The position numbers were made by a program, and so were the translations under genes. Positions 22,832 to 28,746 of a stretch of DNA of 28,746 nucleotides are shown here, in pieces. Source of the DNA: an uncultured Oscillospiraceae bacterium (lineage in GTDB: Bacteria > Bacillota > Clostridia > Oscillospirales > Ruminococcaceae); contig CAJUMS010000030.1 of the NCBI GenBank assembly GCA_910587465.1, forward strand, positions 1-28,746. Reading direction: 5' to 3'. The notes beneath the pieces were generated by a model, which ran no database searches, had not been told where the DNA came from, and saw only the letters and a program-made list of their open reading frames with translations. Positions within the stretch are counted from its first letter, which is position 1. Each line of letters starts with the position of its first letter.

Positions 22832-22948
22832 AAAAAAAAATGAGCCTATGCAGGCTCGGAAATCAAATTATAAATTATGTGTAGAACAAAAGAAAGGAGA
22901 CAACTAAACAAACAAACGATACGGAGGTATAATCCGCTTCCTTTGTTT
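22832..22948 (-). ncRNA. Candidate small RNA or attenuator leader
   Basis: A consensus promoter and a strong terminator lie about 117 bases apart with no start codon between. The RNA begins with AAACAAA pairing with TTTGTTT around an inner stem CGGA/TCCG, whose loop carries TTATACC running into TCC, and a later unpaired stretch reads GTCTCCTTTC. Both CCUCC-like and CUCCUUU segments can pair with Shine-Dalgarno sequences. The terminator is GAGCCT-ATGC-AGGCTC (22842-22857) followed by ten T on the minus strand. Two readings fit: a free antisense-type sRNA, or the terminated leader of the operon starting at 22744, with readthrough adding expression to the promoter at 22781. Confidence 0.65.
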
Positions 22949-22954
22949 GATTAT

Positions 22955-22983
22955 ATTATATAGCAAATAGGTTGAATTGTCAA
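22955..22983 (-). promoter_or_regulatory. Promoter of the small RNA
   Basis: On the minus strand TTGACA (22983-22978) and TATAAT (22960-22955), 17-base spacing, full consensus. Confidence 0.85.
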
Positions 22984-23020
22984 CAACTTTTTGTGATTTT
23001 TTACAATTTCGACATATTAT

Positions 23021-23115
23021 ACAAAATAACTTTTATGCAATTGAACATAATAACTATAAAAATTAAGTGAATTACTTCATGAATTTTTTATACAAGACAA
23101 AATAACTTTAATGCA
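23021..23115. repeat. Pair of 19-bp direct repeats
   Basis: ACAAAATAACTTT(T/A)ATGCA occurs at 23021-23039 and 23097-23115 with one mismatch, 76 bases apart, in an AT-rich gap before rplU. TCATGAATT also occurs twice nearby (near 23078 and 23121). They may be protein-binding sites; nothing else in this stretch looks like a gene. Confidence 0.5.
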
Positions 23116-23132
23116 TATAGTCATGAATTATC

Positions 23133-23150
23133 TTTTGACCGGTGTCAAAA
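23133..23150. promoter_or_regulatory. Inverted repeat upstream of the rplU promoter
   Basis: TTTTGAC (23133-23139) and GTCAAAA (23144-23150) flank CGGT, 37 bases before the -35 box. It could be an operator or, on the minus strand where a T-run follows, a terminator. Confidence 0.4.
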
Positions 23151-23186
23151 AAATTAATGTTTTTGGTTTAAAATTCGGAAACCCTC

Positions 23187-23215
23187 TTGACAACGGGGGT
23201 TTGTTGTGATATAAT
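23187..23215 (+). promoter_or_regulatory. Promoter of rplU-prp-rpmA
   Basis: TTGACA (23187-23192) and TATAAT (23210-23215), 17-base spacing, full consensus as expected for a ribosomal protein operon. Confidence 0.9.
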
Positions 23216-23221
23216 GATAAA

Positions 23222-23304
23222 GCCGCTTGTGTGGGGTTATAAGTAACGGGCAATTTCCCGTACACCTTGACGCAGCGAGTCTGATAAAAATGAGGTATGA
23301 AACT
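23222..23304 (+). ncRNA. Probable L21 ribosomal protein leader
   Basis: The 83-base untranslated leader of rplU folds as ACGGG-CAATTT-CCCGT (23246-23261) with GTGT/ACAC flanking pairs, then ends GACGCAGCGAGTCTGATAAA before the ribosome site. The position and general look match the L21 leader known from Firmicutes, which is thought to mediate feedback by the encoded proteins. Assignment is from memory of the family, not from a covariance search. Confidence 0.6.
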
Positions 23305-23610
23305 ATGTACGCAGTAATTGAGACAGGCGGAAAGCAGTATCAGGTAAAAGAGGGCGACGTTCTCTTTATCGAGAAGCTTGACGCCGAGGGCGAAATCACC
23401 TTCGATAAGGTAATCATGGTCGGCAAGGACGATGGCGTTACCGTCGGCGCTCCTTATGTGAACGGCGCTTCGGTAAAGGCTACGCTTCTGAAGAACGGCA
23501 AGGCTAAGAAGATCACCGTTTTCACTTACAAGCCCAAGAAGCACGTTAAGAGAAAAATGGGCCATAGACAGCCGTACAGCCAGGTAAGAATTGAGGCTAT
23601 CAACGCATAA
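23305..23610 (+). CDS. rplU: Ribosomal protein bL21
   Basis: A 101-residue 23S rRNA-binding protein of the large subunit. It starts with the family signature MYAVIETGGKQYQVKEGD, has TVGAPYVNGASVKA in the middle and the basic C-terminal motif VFTYKPKKHVKRKMGHRQPY. The ATG at 23305 follows GAGGT; upstream in-frame starts would only add leader sequence. It is first in the operon rplU-prp-rpmA, and its stop TAA overlaps the prp ATG (TAATG). Confidence 0.97.
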   Translation: MYAVIETGGKQYQVKEGDVLFIEKLDAEGEITFDKVIMVGKDDGVTVGAPYVNGASVKATLLKNGKAKKITVFTYKPKKHVKRKMGHRQPYSQVRIEAINA

Positions 23611-23915
23611 TGCTTAAAGCTGTATTCCATAAGAAGAACGGCGGGTTTCGCGGCTTTGAGATAAGCGGTCATGCGGGTTACGGCATGAAGGGAAATGATA
23701 TCGTCTGTGCGGCGGTCAGCTCCTGCACGATGCTTGTGTGCAACGCGGTGACGGAGAACTTCGGCGCAGATGCCGAGGTCATGGTCGAGGAAAACCGCAT
23801 CACGCTGTCGCTTATTGACGGCGACAATGCGGCGGAAAATCTGCTTGAAGCGTTTTATACGCATTTGACGGCAATTGCCGAGGATTACAGCAAGGTTAAG
23901 GTTGAAATTGATTAA
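23610..23915 (+). CDS. prp: Ribosomal-processing cysteine protease Prp
   Basis: A 101-residue cytoplasmic protease that removes the N-terminal extension of L27 in Firmicutes. The catalytic pair is visible as His21 in SGHAGYG and Cys33 in DIVCAAVS. It lies between rplU and rpmA as in other Firmicutes, and the substrate sequence is present in the next gene. It overlaps rplU by one base. Confidence 0.95.
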   Translation: MLKAVFHKKNGGFRGFEISGHAGYGMKGNDIVCAAVSSCTMLVCNAVTENFGADAEVMVEENRITLSLIDGDNAAENLLEAFYTHLTAIAEDYSKVKVEID

Positions 23916-23930
23916 CAGGAGGAAAAAACG

Positions 23931-24209
23931 ATGATTAAGATCAGTTTACAGTATTTCGCTCATAAAAAGGGAATGGGTTCTACAAAGAACGGACGTGACT
24001 CCGAGTCCAAGAGACTTGGCGTTAAGCGCGCTGACGGACAGTTTGTTCTTGCGGGTAACATTCTCGTAAGACAGCGCGGTACTCACATTCATCCCGGAAA
24101 CAATGTGGGCAGAGGCTCCGATGATACCCTGTTCGCACTCGTTGACGGCAAGGTAAAGTTTGAGCGTGTTGGTCGCGACAGAAAGCAGGTAAGCGTTTAC
24201 GCTGACTGA
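23931..24209 (+). CDS. rpmA: Ribosomal protein bL27 with cleavable N-terminal extension
   Basis: A 92-residue protein located near the peptidyl transferase centre. After MIKISLQYFA comes the mature-type start HKKGMGSTKNGRDSESKRLG. In S. aureus Prp cuts after LQFF, before A; here the site reads LQYF-A with Tyr in place of the first Phe, and His follows where Ser is usual. GGAGG lies just upstream of the ATG. It is the last gene of the operon. Confidence 0.97.
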   Translation: MIKISLQYFAHKKGMGSTKNGRDSESKRLGVKRADGQFVLAGNILVRQRGTHIHPGNNVGRGSDDTLFALVDGKVKFERVGRDRKQVSVYAD

Positions 24210-24230
24210 TTTCGGTACATTTGTACACAC

Positions 24231-24263
24231 TAAGCCGGATCTCTGTCCGGCTTATTTGTGTAT
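24231..24263 (+). terminator. Terminator after rpmA
   Basis: TAAGCCGGA (24231-24239) pairs with TCCGGCTTA (24246-24254), followed by TTTGTGTATTTTTT. The interrupted T-run may allow some readthrough into obg, for which no convincing promoter is visible. Confidence 0.75.
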
Positions 24264-24314
24264 TTTTTGAGGACGGCGGGGAAGTATAATTCAAGACGGA
24301 AAGGCGGTCATGCA

Positions 24315-25589
24315 ATGTTTGTCGATAAGGTTGAAATATCCATAAGAGCGGGCAGCGGCGGCAATGGTGCCGTGTCGTTTCACCGCGAGAAATATGTGAA
24401 CGCGGGCGGTCCCGACGGCGGAGACGGCGGCAAAGGCTCGGATATAGTTTTTGTCGCGGACGACGGTCTGTCGACGCTTATCGACTTCCGCTACAAGAAA
24501 AAATATATTGCGCCCGACGGTGAGCCCGGCGGTGCTAAGCGGTGCTCGGGAAAGTCGATGGACCCCACGGTCATAAAGGTGCCGCGCGGCACGATAATCA
24601 AGGACGCGCATACGGGGCGCATTCTCGCTGATGTTTCCGACGACGAGCCGATAATTGTCGCAAAGGGCGGCAAGGGGGGGAAGGGCAACGTGCATTTCGC
24701 GACCCCGACAAGGCAGATACCGCGTTTCGCGAAGCCGGGATTTCCCGGGGAGAAGTTCGACGTGGTGCTCGAATTGAAACTGCTTGCGGACGTTGGGCTT
24801 GTCGGATTCCCGAATGTCGGAAAATCCACGCTGATAAGCGTAGTCAGCGCCGCCAAGCCGAAGATCGCGAACTACCACTTTACCACGCTTACTCCCGTGC
24901 TGGGCGTTGTAAAGCGCGGTGAAAAGTCGTTTGTAATGGCGGATATCCCCGGGCTTATTGAGGGGGCTTCGGAGGGCGTAGGACTTGGACACGAGTTCTT
25001 GCGGCATGTTGAGCGATGCCGTTTAATAGTTCACGTTGTGGACGTTTCGGGTATCGAGGGGCGCGACCCTGTGGAGGATTTTGAGAAAATTAACGCTGAG
25101 CTTGCCAATTTCTCTGAGGAGCTTGCCGAGCGTCCGCAGATAGTTGCGGCGAACAAGAGCGACCTTGCGACAGATGAGCAGATATCCGCATTTGAGAAGT
25201 ACATCACGGACAAGGGTTTGCAGTTTTTTCGCATATCCGCAGCGACTACCGAGGGTACGGACATGCTTATGGACGCGGTGACGGCAAAGCTCAATACGCT
25301 GCCGCCCGTGAAACGCTATGAGGCTGTTCCGCTGACTTTGGAGGAGCTAGCGAAGCTCAATGAGGAGAAGCACAGCTTTAAAGTCGAGAAGGTGGACGGC
25401 GTATATATCGTCGACGCGGAATGGCTCGCGCCGATATTGTCCACAGTCAATATGGAGGACTACGAGAGCTTGCAGTATTTCCAGCGCGTTTTGCGTTCGA
25501 GCGGCATAATCGACGAGCTGGAGCGGCAGGGGATACGGGACGATGATCTTGTTTCCATCTTTGACTTTGAATTTAATTATGTACGTTAA
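24315..25589 (+). CDS. obg: Obg family GTPase
   Basis: A 424-residue GTPase in 50S assembly and stress control. The glycine-rich Obg fold covers 1-158 (FVDKVEISIRAGSGGNGAVS), the G domain about 159-330 (GFPNVGKS, DIPGLIEGAS, NKSD, SAAT), and the C-terminal OCT domain from about 345 to the end is present, as in Gram-positive homologues. I chose the ATG at 24315, where the family starts; the longer frame adds 19 residues overlapping the intergenic region. Confidence 0.96.
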   Translation: MFVDKVEISIRAGSGGNGAVSFHREKYVNAGGPDGGDGGKGSDIVFVADDGLSTLIDFRYKKKYIAPDGEPGGAKRCSGKSMDPTVIKVPRGTIIKDAHTGRILADVSDDEPIIVAKGGKGGKGNVHFATPTRQIPRFAKPGFPGEKFDVVLELKLLADVGLVGFPNVGKSTLISVVSAAKPKIANYHFTTLTPVLGVVKRGEKSFVMADIPGLIEGASEGVGLGHEFLRHVERCRLIVHVVDVSGIEGRDPVEDFEKINAELANFSEELAERPQIVAANKSDLATDEQISAFEKYITDKGLQFFRISAATTEGTDMLMDAVTAKLNTLPPVKRYEAVPLTLEELAKLNEEKHSFKVEKVDGVYIVDAEWLAPILSTVNMEDYESLQYFQRVLRSSGIIDELERQGIRDDDLVSIFDFEFNYVR

Positions 25590-25633
25590 ATAAAGAGAAA
25601 ATTCCTCGGAGCGGGATCTCGGAGGTGACATCT

Positions 25634-26329
25634 ATGAGTTTTATCATCAACATAATTCGGGAAATGGAGCGCTCAACAGCGGGCAGCGAGGACACCTCGC
25701 GAAGGGTAATGGAGCTTTGCGGTACGGTGAGATGCGAAAACGCTTTGTTCGTCGGGGACGAAAGCGATACGCCGCGTATCATTAACGAGAAGACAGGTGT
25801 GAAGCCGTTTGCAGCGTTTTACGAGCAGCATCGTGCCGACAGTGCTGCAGCACTCGGTTTTGAAACGCGTGTTGTCGGAGCGTTTGAGCTGCCGGAAAAA
25901 GAGGGCGGTTGGGAGTTCGTATGGATGAACTGCGGCGCGGAGCCGGACGGTGTTCCACTGCGTCTTGAGAGACTGTATGGCAGCTTAAAAAAGGGAGCAG
26001 TTGCCGTATACAGAACGCTCTGCTGGCTAATCGACCCGTCGCCAGATACGCGGTGTTATGTCGAGTGCCGCTTCGGCAGACCAGTGCCGCTGGATGCGGT
26101 CCTGAGATTCGCAAGAGAGCAGCGCTTCAAGATACGCGACTTTTATATCGCGCCGAAAACCGACTGGACTAACGGATTTTACCGCCCGATGAGCGATCTT
26201 GTCAAAAAGTACGAGGGCGCGGCAGATAACGAAACAGCGGCGGGTATCGGTGAGATCAACAAGGAAATGTATATGTTTGATCTGCACAGCGAGGAATACA
26301 GCTACGTTTACTACATTTTGGAGAAATAA
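25634..26329 (+). CDS. Unknown protein, possibly methyltransferase-like
   Basis: A 231-residue soluble protein between obg and mrnC. ENALFVGDESDTPRI could be a degenerate nucleotide or SAM-binding turn followed, after about 45 residues, by WEFVWMNCG and then LYGSLKKGAVAVYRTLCWLI, a strand-helix layout like Rossmann-type methyltransferases. The canonical GxGxG is missing, so activity is uncertain. The C-terminal half (RFGRPVPLD to FYRPMSDL) has no motif I know. GGAGGTG sits 6 bases before the ATG at 25634. Its TAA is 1 base before the mrnC ATG. Confidence 0.6.
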   Translation: MSFIINIIREMERSTAGSEDTSRRVMELCGTVRCENALFVGDESDTPRIINEKTGVKPFAAFYEQHRADSAAALGFETRVVGAFELPEKEGGWEFVWMNCGAEPDGVPLRLERLYGSLKKGAVAVYRTLCWLIDPSPDTRCYVECRFGRPVPLDAVLRFAREQRFKIRDFYIAPKTDWTNGFYRPMSDLVKKYEGAADNETAAGIGEINKEMYMFDLHSEEYSYVYYILEK

Positions 26330-26330
26330 G

Positions 26331-26741
26331 ATGACGTTTGAGAAACTGACCGAAAAGGAAGCGGCGGCGTACAGCCCGAACATTCTGGCGTTTTACGGCG
26401 ACAGCGTGTACGAGGTCATGGTGCGCGAGCATGTTGTCAGGCAGCATCAGACCAACGCGGGCAGACTGCACGAGCTGGCGGTCGAGCGTGTCCGTGCAAG
26501 CTATCAGTCTGAGGCGGTCGGTATTATAGAACCGCTCCTTAGCGAGCGAGAGGCGGATATTTTGCGGCGCGGGCGCAATGCGGGTGGTATCTCTGTTCCA
26601 AAGAGCGCCAAGCCGTCAGAATATCGGCGGGCTACTGCGCTTGAGGCGCTGTTTGGCTATCTTGCTTTGAGCGGGCAGGATAAACGCGCCGCGGAGCTGT
26701 TCGAGATGATCTGCGCCGCGCTTCCGATAGACAACGATTAA
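26331..26741 (+). CDS. mrnC: Mini-ribonuclease III
   Basis: A 136-residue RNase III-like nuclease without a double-stranded RNA-binding domain, which matures the ends of 23S rRNA in Firmicutes. LAFYGDSVYEVMVRE carries the predicted catalytic Asp24 and Glu28; RRGRNAG and SAKPSEYRRATALEALFGYL follow as in the family. The ATG at 26331 is preceded by GGAG in the end of the previous gene. Its place after obg fits a ribosome-assembly cluster. Confidence 0.93.
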   Translation: MTFEKLTEKEAAAYSPNILAFYGDSVYEVMVREHVVRQHQTNAGRLHELAVERVRASYQSEAVGIIEPLLSEREADILRRGRNAGGISVPKSAKPSEYRRATALEALFGYLALSGQDKRAAELFEMICAALPIDND

Positions 26742-26762
26742 ATTTGTTTCGCGGAGGGCGCT

Positions 26763-27638
26763 ATGGTCGATAATTCAAGGAAAAATACCGTTCTTCGGTG
26801 GGCGTTTGATATTGCGGTGATACTGCTCGGAGCGGCGGTTTACTCGCTGGGAGTTCACTGCTTTATTTCCCCGAACAACATAGCCCCGGGCGGTGCTACG
26901 GGTGTTGCGATAATTATTTCGGGGTTAACAGACTGGCAGGTCGGCACGCTGATAATGTTGTTGAATGTTCCGCTTATTATCGCGGGTTTTTTGCTGTTGA
27001 ACAAGGCAACAATGGTAAAAACGCTGATCTCCGTTGCGGCGATAACCGTTGCGACCGACTTGGCTGAGGTGTTTGTGCCGATTTACAGTGCCGAGAACGG
27101 AAACGGCATAATGGCTGCGATATTCGGCGGCGCACTTATGGGCGCGGGAATGGGGCTTACTTATCAGCGTGAGGGTACTTCGGGAGGCACGGATATAATC
27201 ACGAAAATAATCAACCGTTTTCTTCCCGATCTTAAGCTCGGCGGAATACAGGCTGCTTTGGACGGCATTGTCGTGCTGCTCGGATTGGCGATCTACAAGG
27301 ATATCAACGTTGTACTGTTCGCGGTCGTGGCGATATTCGTGCAGTCAAAATTTATTGACGTGCTGGTCTACGGCAGTCAGGAGAGCCGTTTCCTGCTGAT
27401 TTTCTCGCATTGCCCGACCGAGATCGCACATAAGCTTATTGAGCAGGAACGCGGCGTTACGCTCTTAAAGGGCGAGGGCGCGTACAGCGGCGAGGAACGG
27501 CAGGTCATTGCGACGGCAGTCCACCGCAGCGCCTACTCAAAGGTAAAGCGCATCATAAAGGAGATAGACCCGAAAGCGTTTGTCGTCACGACAACGGCGG
27601 GCGAGGTCTATGGTGAGGGCTTCACCAAGCTGAATTAG
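26763..27638 (+). CDS. yitT: YitT family membrane protein
   Basis: A 291-residue protein with about five to six N-terminal helices (residues 12-205, starting WAFDIAVILLGAAVYSLGVH and containing NNIAPGGATGVAI and REGTSGGTDII) and a C-terminal soluble DUF2179 domain (ERGVTLLKGEGAYSGEERQV). The function of the family is not established. It is 20 bases after mrnC and likely co-transcribed. Confidence 0.9.
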   Translation: MVDNSRKNTVLRWAFDIAVILLGAAVYSLGVHCFISPNNIAPGGATGVAIIISGLTDWQVGTLIMLLNVPLIIAGFLLLNKATMVKTLISVAAITVATDLAEVFVPIYSAENGNGIMAAIFGGALMGAGMGLTYQREGTSGGTDIITKIINRFLPDLKLGGIQAALDGIVVLLGLAIYKDINVVLFAVVAIFVQSKFIDVLVYGSQESRFLLIFSHCPTEIAHKLIEQERGVTLLKGEGAYSGEERQVIATAVHRSAYSKVKRIIKEIDPKAFVVTTTAGEVYGEGFTKLN

Positions 27639-27702
27639 TTAATATTCGCTAATTTTCAGCATTAAAGGTCAATAAATTGAATTAACGTAAAGGAGAAGTA
27701 TT

Positions 27703-28455
27703 ATGTCAGGACATTCTAAGTGGAGTACGATCAAGAGAAAAAAAGGCGAAAAGGACGGCGCACGTGCTAAGGTTTTCACTAAGATCAGCCGTGAAATTCT
27801 TGTTTGTATAAAGGAGACGGGCTCGGCTGACCCGGCAAATAATTCGCGACTTGCGACGCTTGTGCAGAAGGCTAAGTCTAACAATATCCCCAACGACAAC
27901 ATTGACCGTCTGCTTAAAAAGGCAGCGGGCGGCGCGGAGAAAAACGACTACGAGAACTGTGTCTACGAGGGCTACGGTCCCGGCGGAGTTGCCGTTATCG
28001 TTGACTGTTTGACCGATAACAGAAACCGTACTGCGGGTGAGATACGTCACTATTTCGATAAATTCGGCGGCAATCTCGGTATGGCCGGCTGCGTAAGCTT
28101 TATGTTCTCGCTTAAAGGTATTATCGTGCTGAATAACGAGGACGGCGAAATCGACGAGGATAAGGCAATGGAGGACATTCTCGAGAGCGGCGCGGACGAT
28201 TTCAGTTTCGAGGACGGCTGCGTTGAGATCACCACCGATCCCAACGAGGTCGGGAACGTTGCGGCGGAGCTTACTAAGCGCGGTTACGAGGTTGTATCGG
28301 CGCAGGCGGAGCAGGTCCCGAGTACTTACACTGCCCTCACTGATGAGGATCAGCTCAAGAAAATGGGCTTGCTGCTCGAGGCTATGGAGGACAACGACGA
28401 CGTGCAGAACGTATGGCACAACTGGGATGCTCCCGAGAGTGACGACGAGGTATAA
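27703..28455 (+). CDS. yebC: YebC/PmpR-family translation or transcription factor
   Basis: A 250-residue cytoplasmic protein of the YebC/TACO1 family. It starts MSGHSKWSTIKRKKGEKDGA, then KIPNDN-type NNIPNDNIDRLLKKA, YEGYGPGGVAVIVDCLTDNR and a C-terminal acidic domain. Members have been described both as regulators and as factors that help ribosomes through difficult sequences; which applies here is not visible. AAAGGAGA precedes the ATG. A perfect terminator follows. Confidence 0.95.
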   Translation: MSGHSKWSTIKRKKGEKDGARAKVFTKISREILVCIKETGSADPANNSRLATLVQKAKSNNIPNDNIDRLLKKAAGGAEKNDYENCVYEGYGPGGVAVIVDCLTDNRNRTAGEIRHYFDKFGGNLGMAGCVSFMFSLKGIIVLNNEDGEIDEDKAMEDILESGADDFSFEDGCVEITTDPNEVGNVAAELTKRGYEVVSAQAEQVPSTYTALTDEDQLKKMGLLLEAMEDNDDVQNVWHNWDAPESDDEV

Positions 28456-28462
28456 CAATTAT

Positions 28463-28488
28463 GTCGCTTACAATCGTAAGCGACTTTT
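28463..28488 (+). terminator. Terminator of yebC
   Basis: GTCGCTTAC (28463-28471) pairs perfectly with GTAAGCGAC (28476-28484), loop AATC, followed by TTTTCCTT. Confidence 0.85.
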
Positions 28489-28491
28489 CCT

Positions 28492-28670
28492 TAAAAAAGA
28501 ACTCCCCGATATACTCGGGGAGAAATTATTCGGAGCGCCGCGGAAAGAGGAGAGAGGTAAATTAACACTGCAGTATATATGAACCCGCGCGCTCCCGTTA
28601 AATGGAAGTAGGGACTGTGTGAAAAAATGCCGCTATGTAGATCAAAATATTTTCAATAACCTGCCCCATA
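28492..28670 (-). ncRNA. Candidate small RNA, 6S-like in size and layout
   Basis: A minus-strand unit of about 179 nt between an extended -10 promoter and a terminator. The 5' side GGGG-cag-GTTATT can pair with AATAAT-ttct-CCCC near the 3' end, and GGAGCGCGCGG pairs with CCGCGGCGCTCC with one bulged base. The middle has ACTGCAGT and pyrimidine-rich single strands (CCTCTCTCCTCTTT). An RNA of 180-200 nt with long-range end pairing recalls 6S RNA, but I could not recognise the promoter-mimic bubble. The closing pairing competes with the terminator stem. No open reading frame of note lies within it. Confidence 0.5.
28493..28522 (-). terminator. Terminator of the 28.5-kb small RNA
   Basis: On the minus strand CTCCCCGA and TCGGGGAG form an 8-bp stem (28522-28502), followed by TTCTTTTTT. 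The plus strand has no T-run here, so it serves the minus strand. Confidence 0.8.
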
Positions 28671-28675
28671 ACTAT

Positions 28676-28703
28676 ATTTTATCATATTTTTTTGTAATGT
28701 CAA
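28676..28703 (-). promoter_or_regulatory. Promoter of the 28.5-kb small RNA
   Basis: On the minus strand TTGACA (28703-28698) and TAAAAT (28681-28676) are 16 bases apart, with an extended -10 TG. Upstream, at 28709-28734, GTTACA and TGTAAC form an inverted repeat that might bind a regulator. Confidence 0.65.
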
Positions 28704-28746
28704 TGATTGTTACAAAACTGTAATTTAATTGTAACCTTTTTGTAAG

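Overview
The window reads as chromosome of a Ruminococcus-like member of the Clostridia (Oscillospiraceae/Ruminococcaceae). The clues are a cellobiose phosphorylase of the Ruminococcus albus type, ribosomal protein L27 with a cleavable N-terminal extension next to the Prp protease, Mini-RNase III, the YmfF/YmfH M16 pair, and Firmicutes-type promoters (TTGACA-17-TATAAT) and GGAGG ribosome sites. No identification beyond that level is possible from sequence alone. I saw no rRNA, canonical tRNA, CRISPR array or intact transposase gene.

Layout. 1-840: hairpins, a 105-bp promoter-bearing repeat in two copies, and between the copies a frameshifted orphan gene. 840-3362: cellobiose phosphorylase. 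3416-12029: signalling block with a c-di-GMP phosphodiesterase fused to a predicted beta-solenoid (minus), a membrane diguanylate cyclase (plus), a MATE exporter (plus) and a chemoreceptor carrying a zinc-binding CZB-like domain (minus). Inside this block lie an unexplained folded leader (about 6322-6420), a roughly 480-nt independently transcribed structured RNA (7913-8392), and the joined remains of a histidine kinase and an ABC permease (9884-10357). 12490-17545: an unknown small protein, a Rieske/FAD oxidoreductase, a minus-strand operon dgt - BceR-like response regulator - alpha/beta hydrolase, and an orphan MazF. 17586-17809: a possible miniature inverted-repeat element. 17812-22744: a minus-strand operon of a small basic protein, YmfF, YmfH, Lgt, FolD and a 57-residue membrane protein, preceded by a short RNA ending in a terminator. 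23187-28455: rplU-prp-rpmA, obg, an unknown methyltransferase-like gene, mrnC, yitT, yebC. 28492-28670: a minus-strand RNA of about 179 nt, 6S-like in size.

How it fits together. Cellobiose phosphorylase points to intracellular breakdown of cellulose products. The cyclase, the phosphodiesterase and the chemoreceptor suggest surface or motility control, and the phosphodiesterase tail resembles beta-helix carbohydrate-binding folds although the protein has no secretion signal. The right half is housekeeping: ribosome maturation (Prp cuts L27, MrnC matures 23S rRNA, Obg assembles the 50S), lipoprotein modification and one-carbon metabolism. The best candidates for undescribed biology are the RNA at 7913-8392, the EAL/beta-solenoid fusion, and the RNA at 22832-22948 with its exposed anti-Shine-Dalgarno segments.
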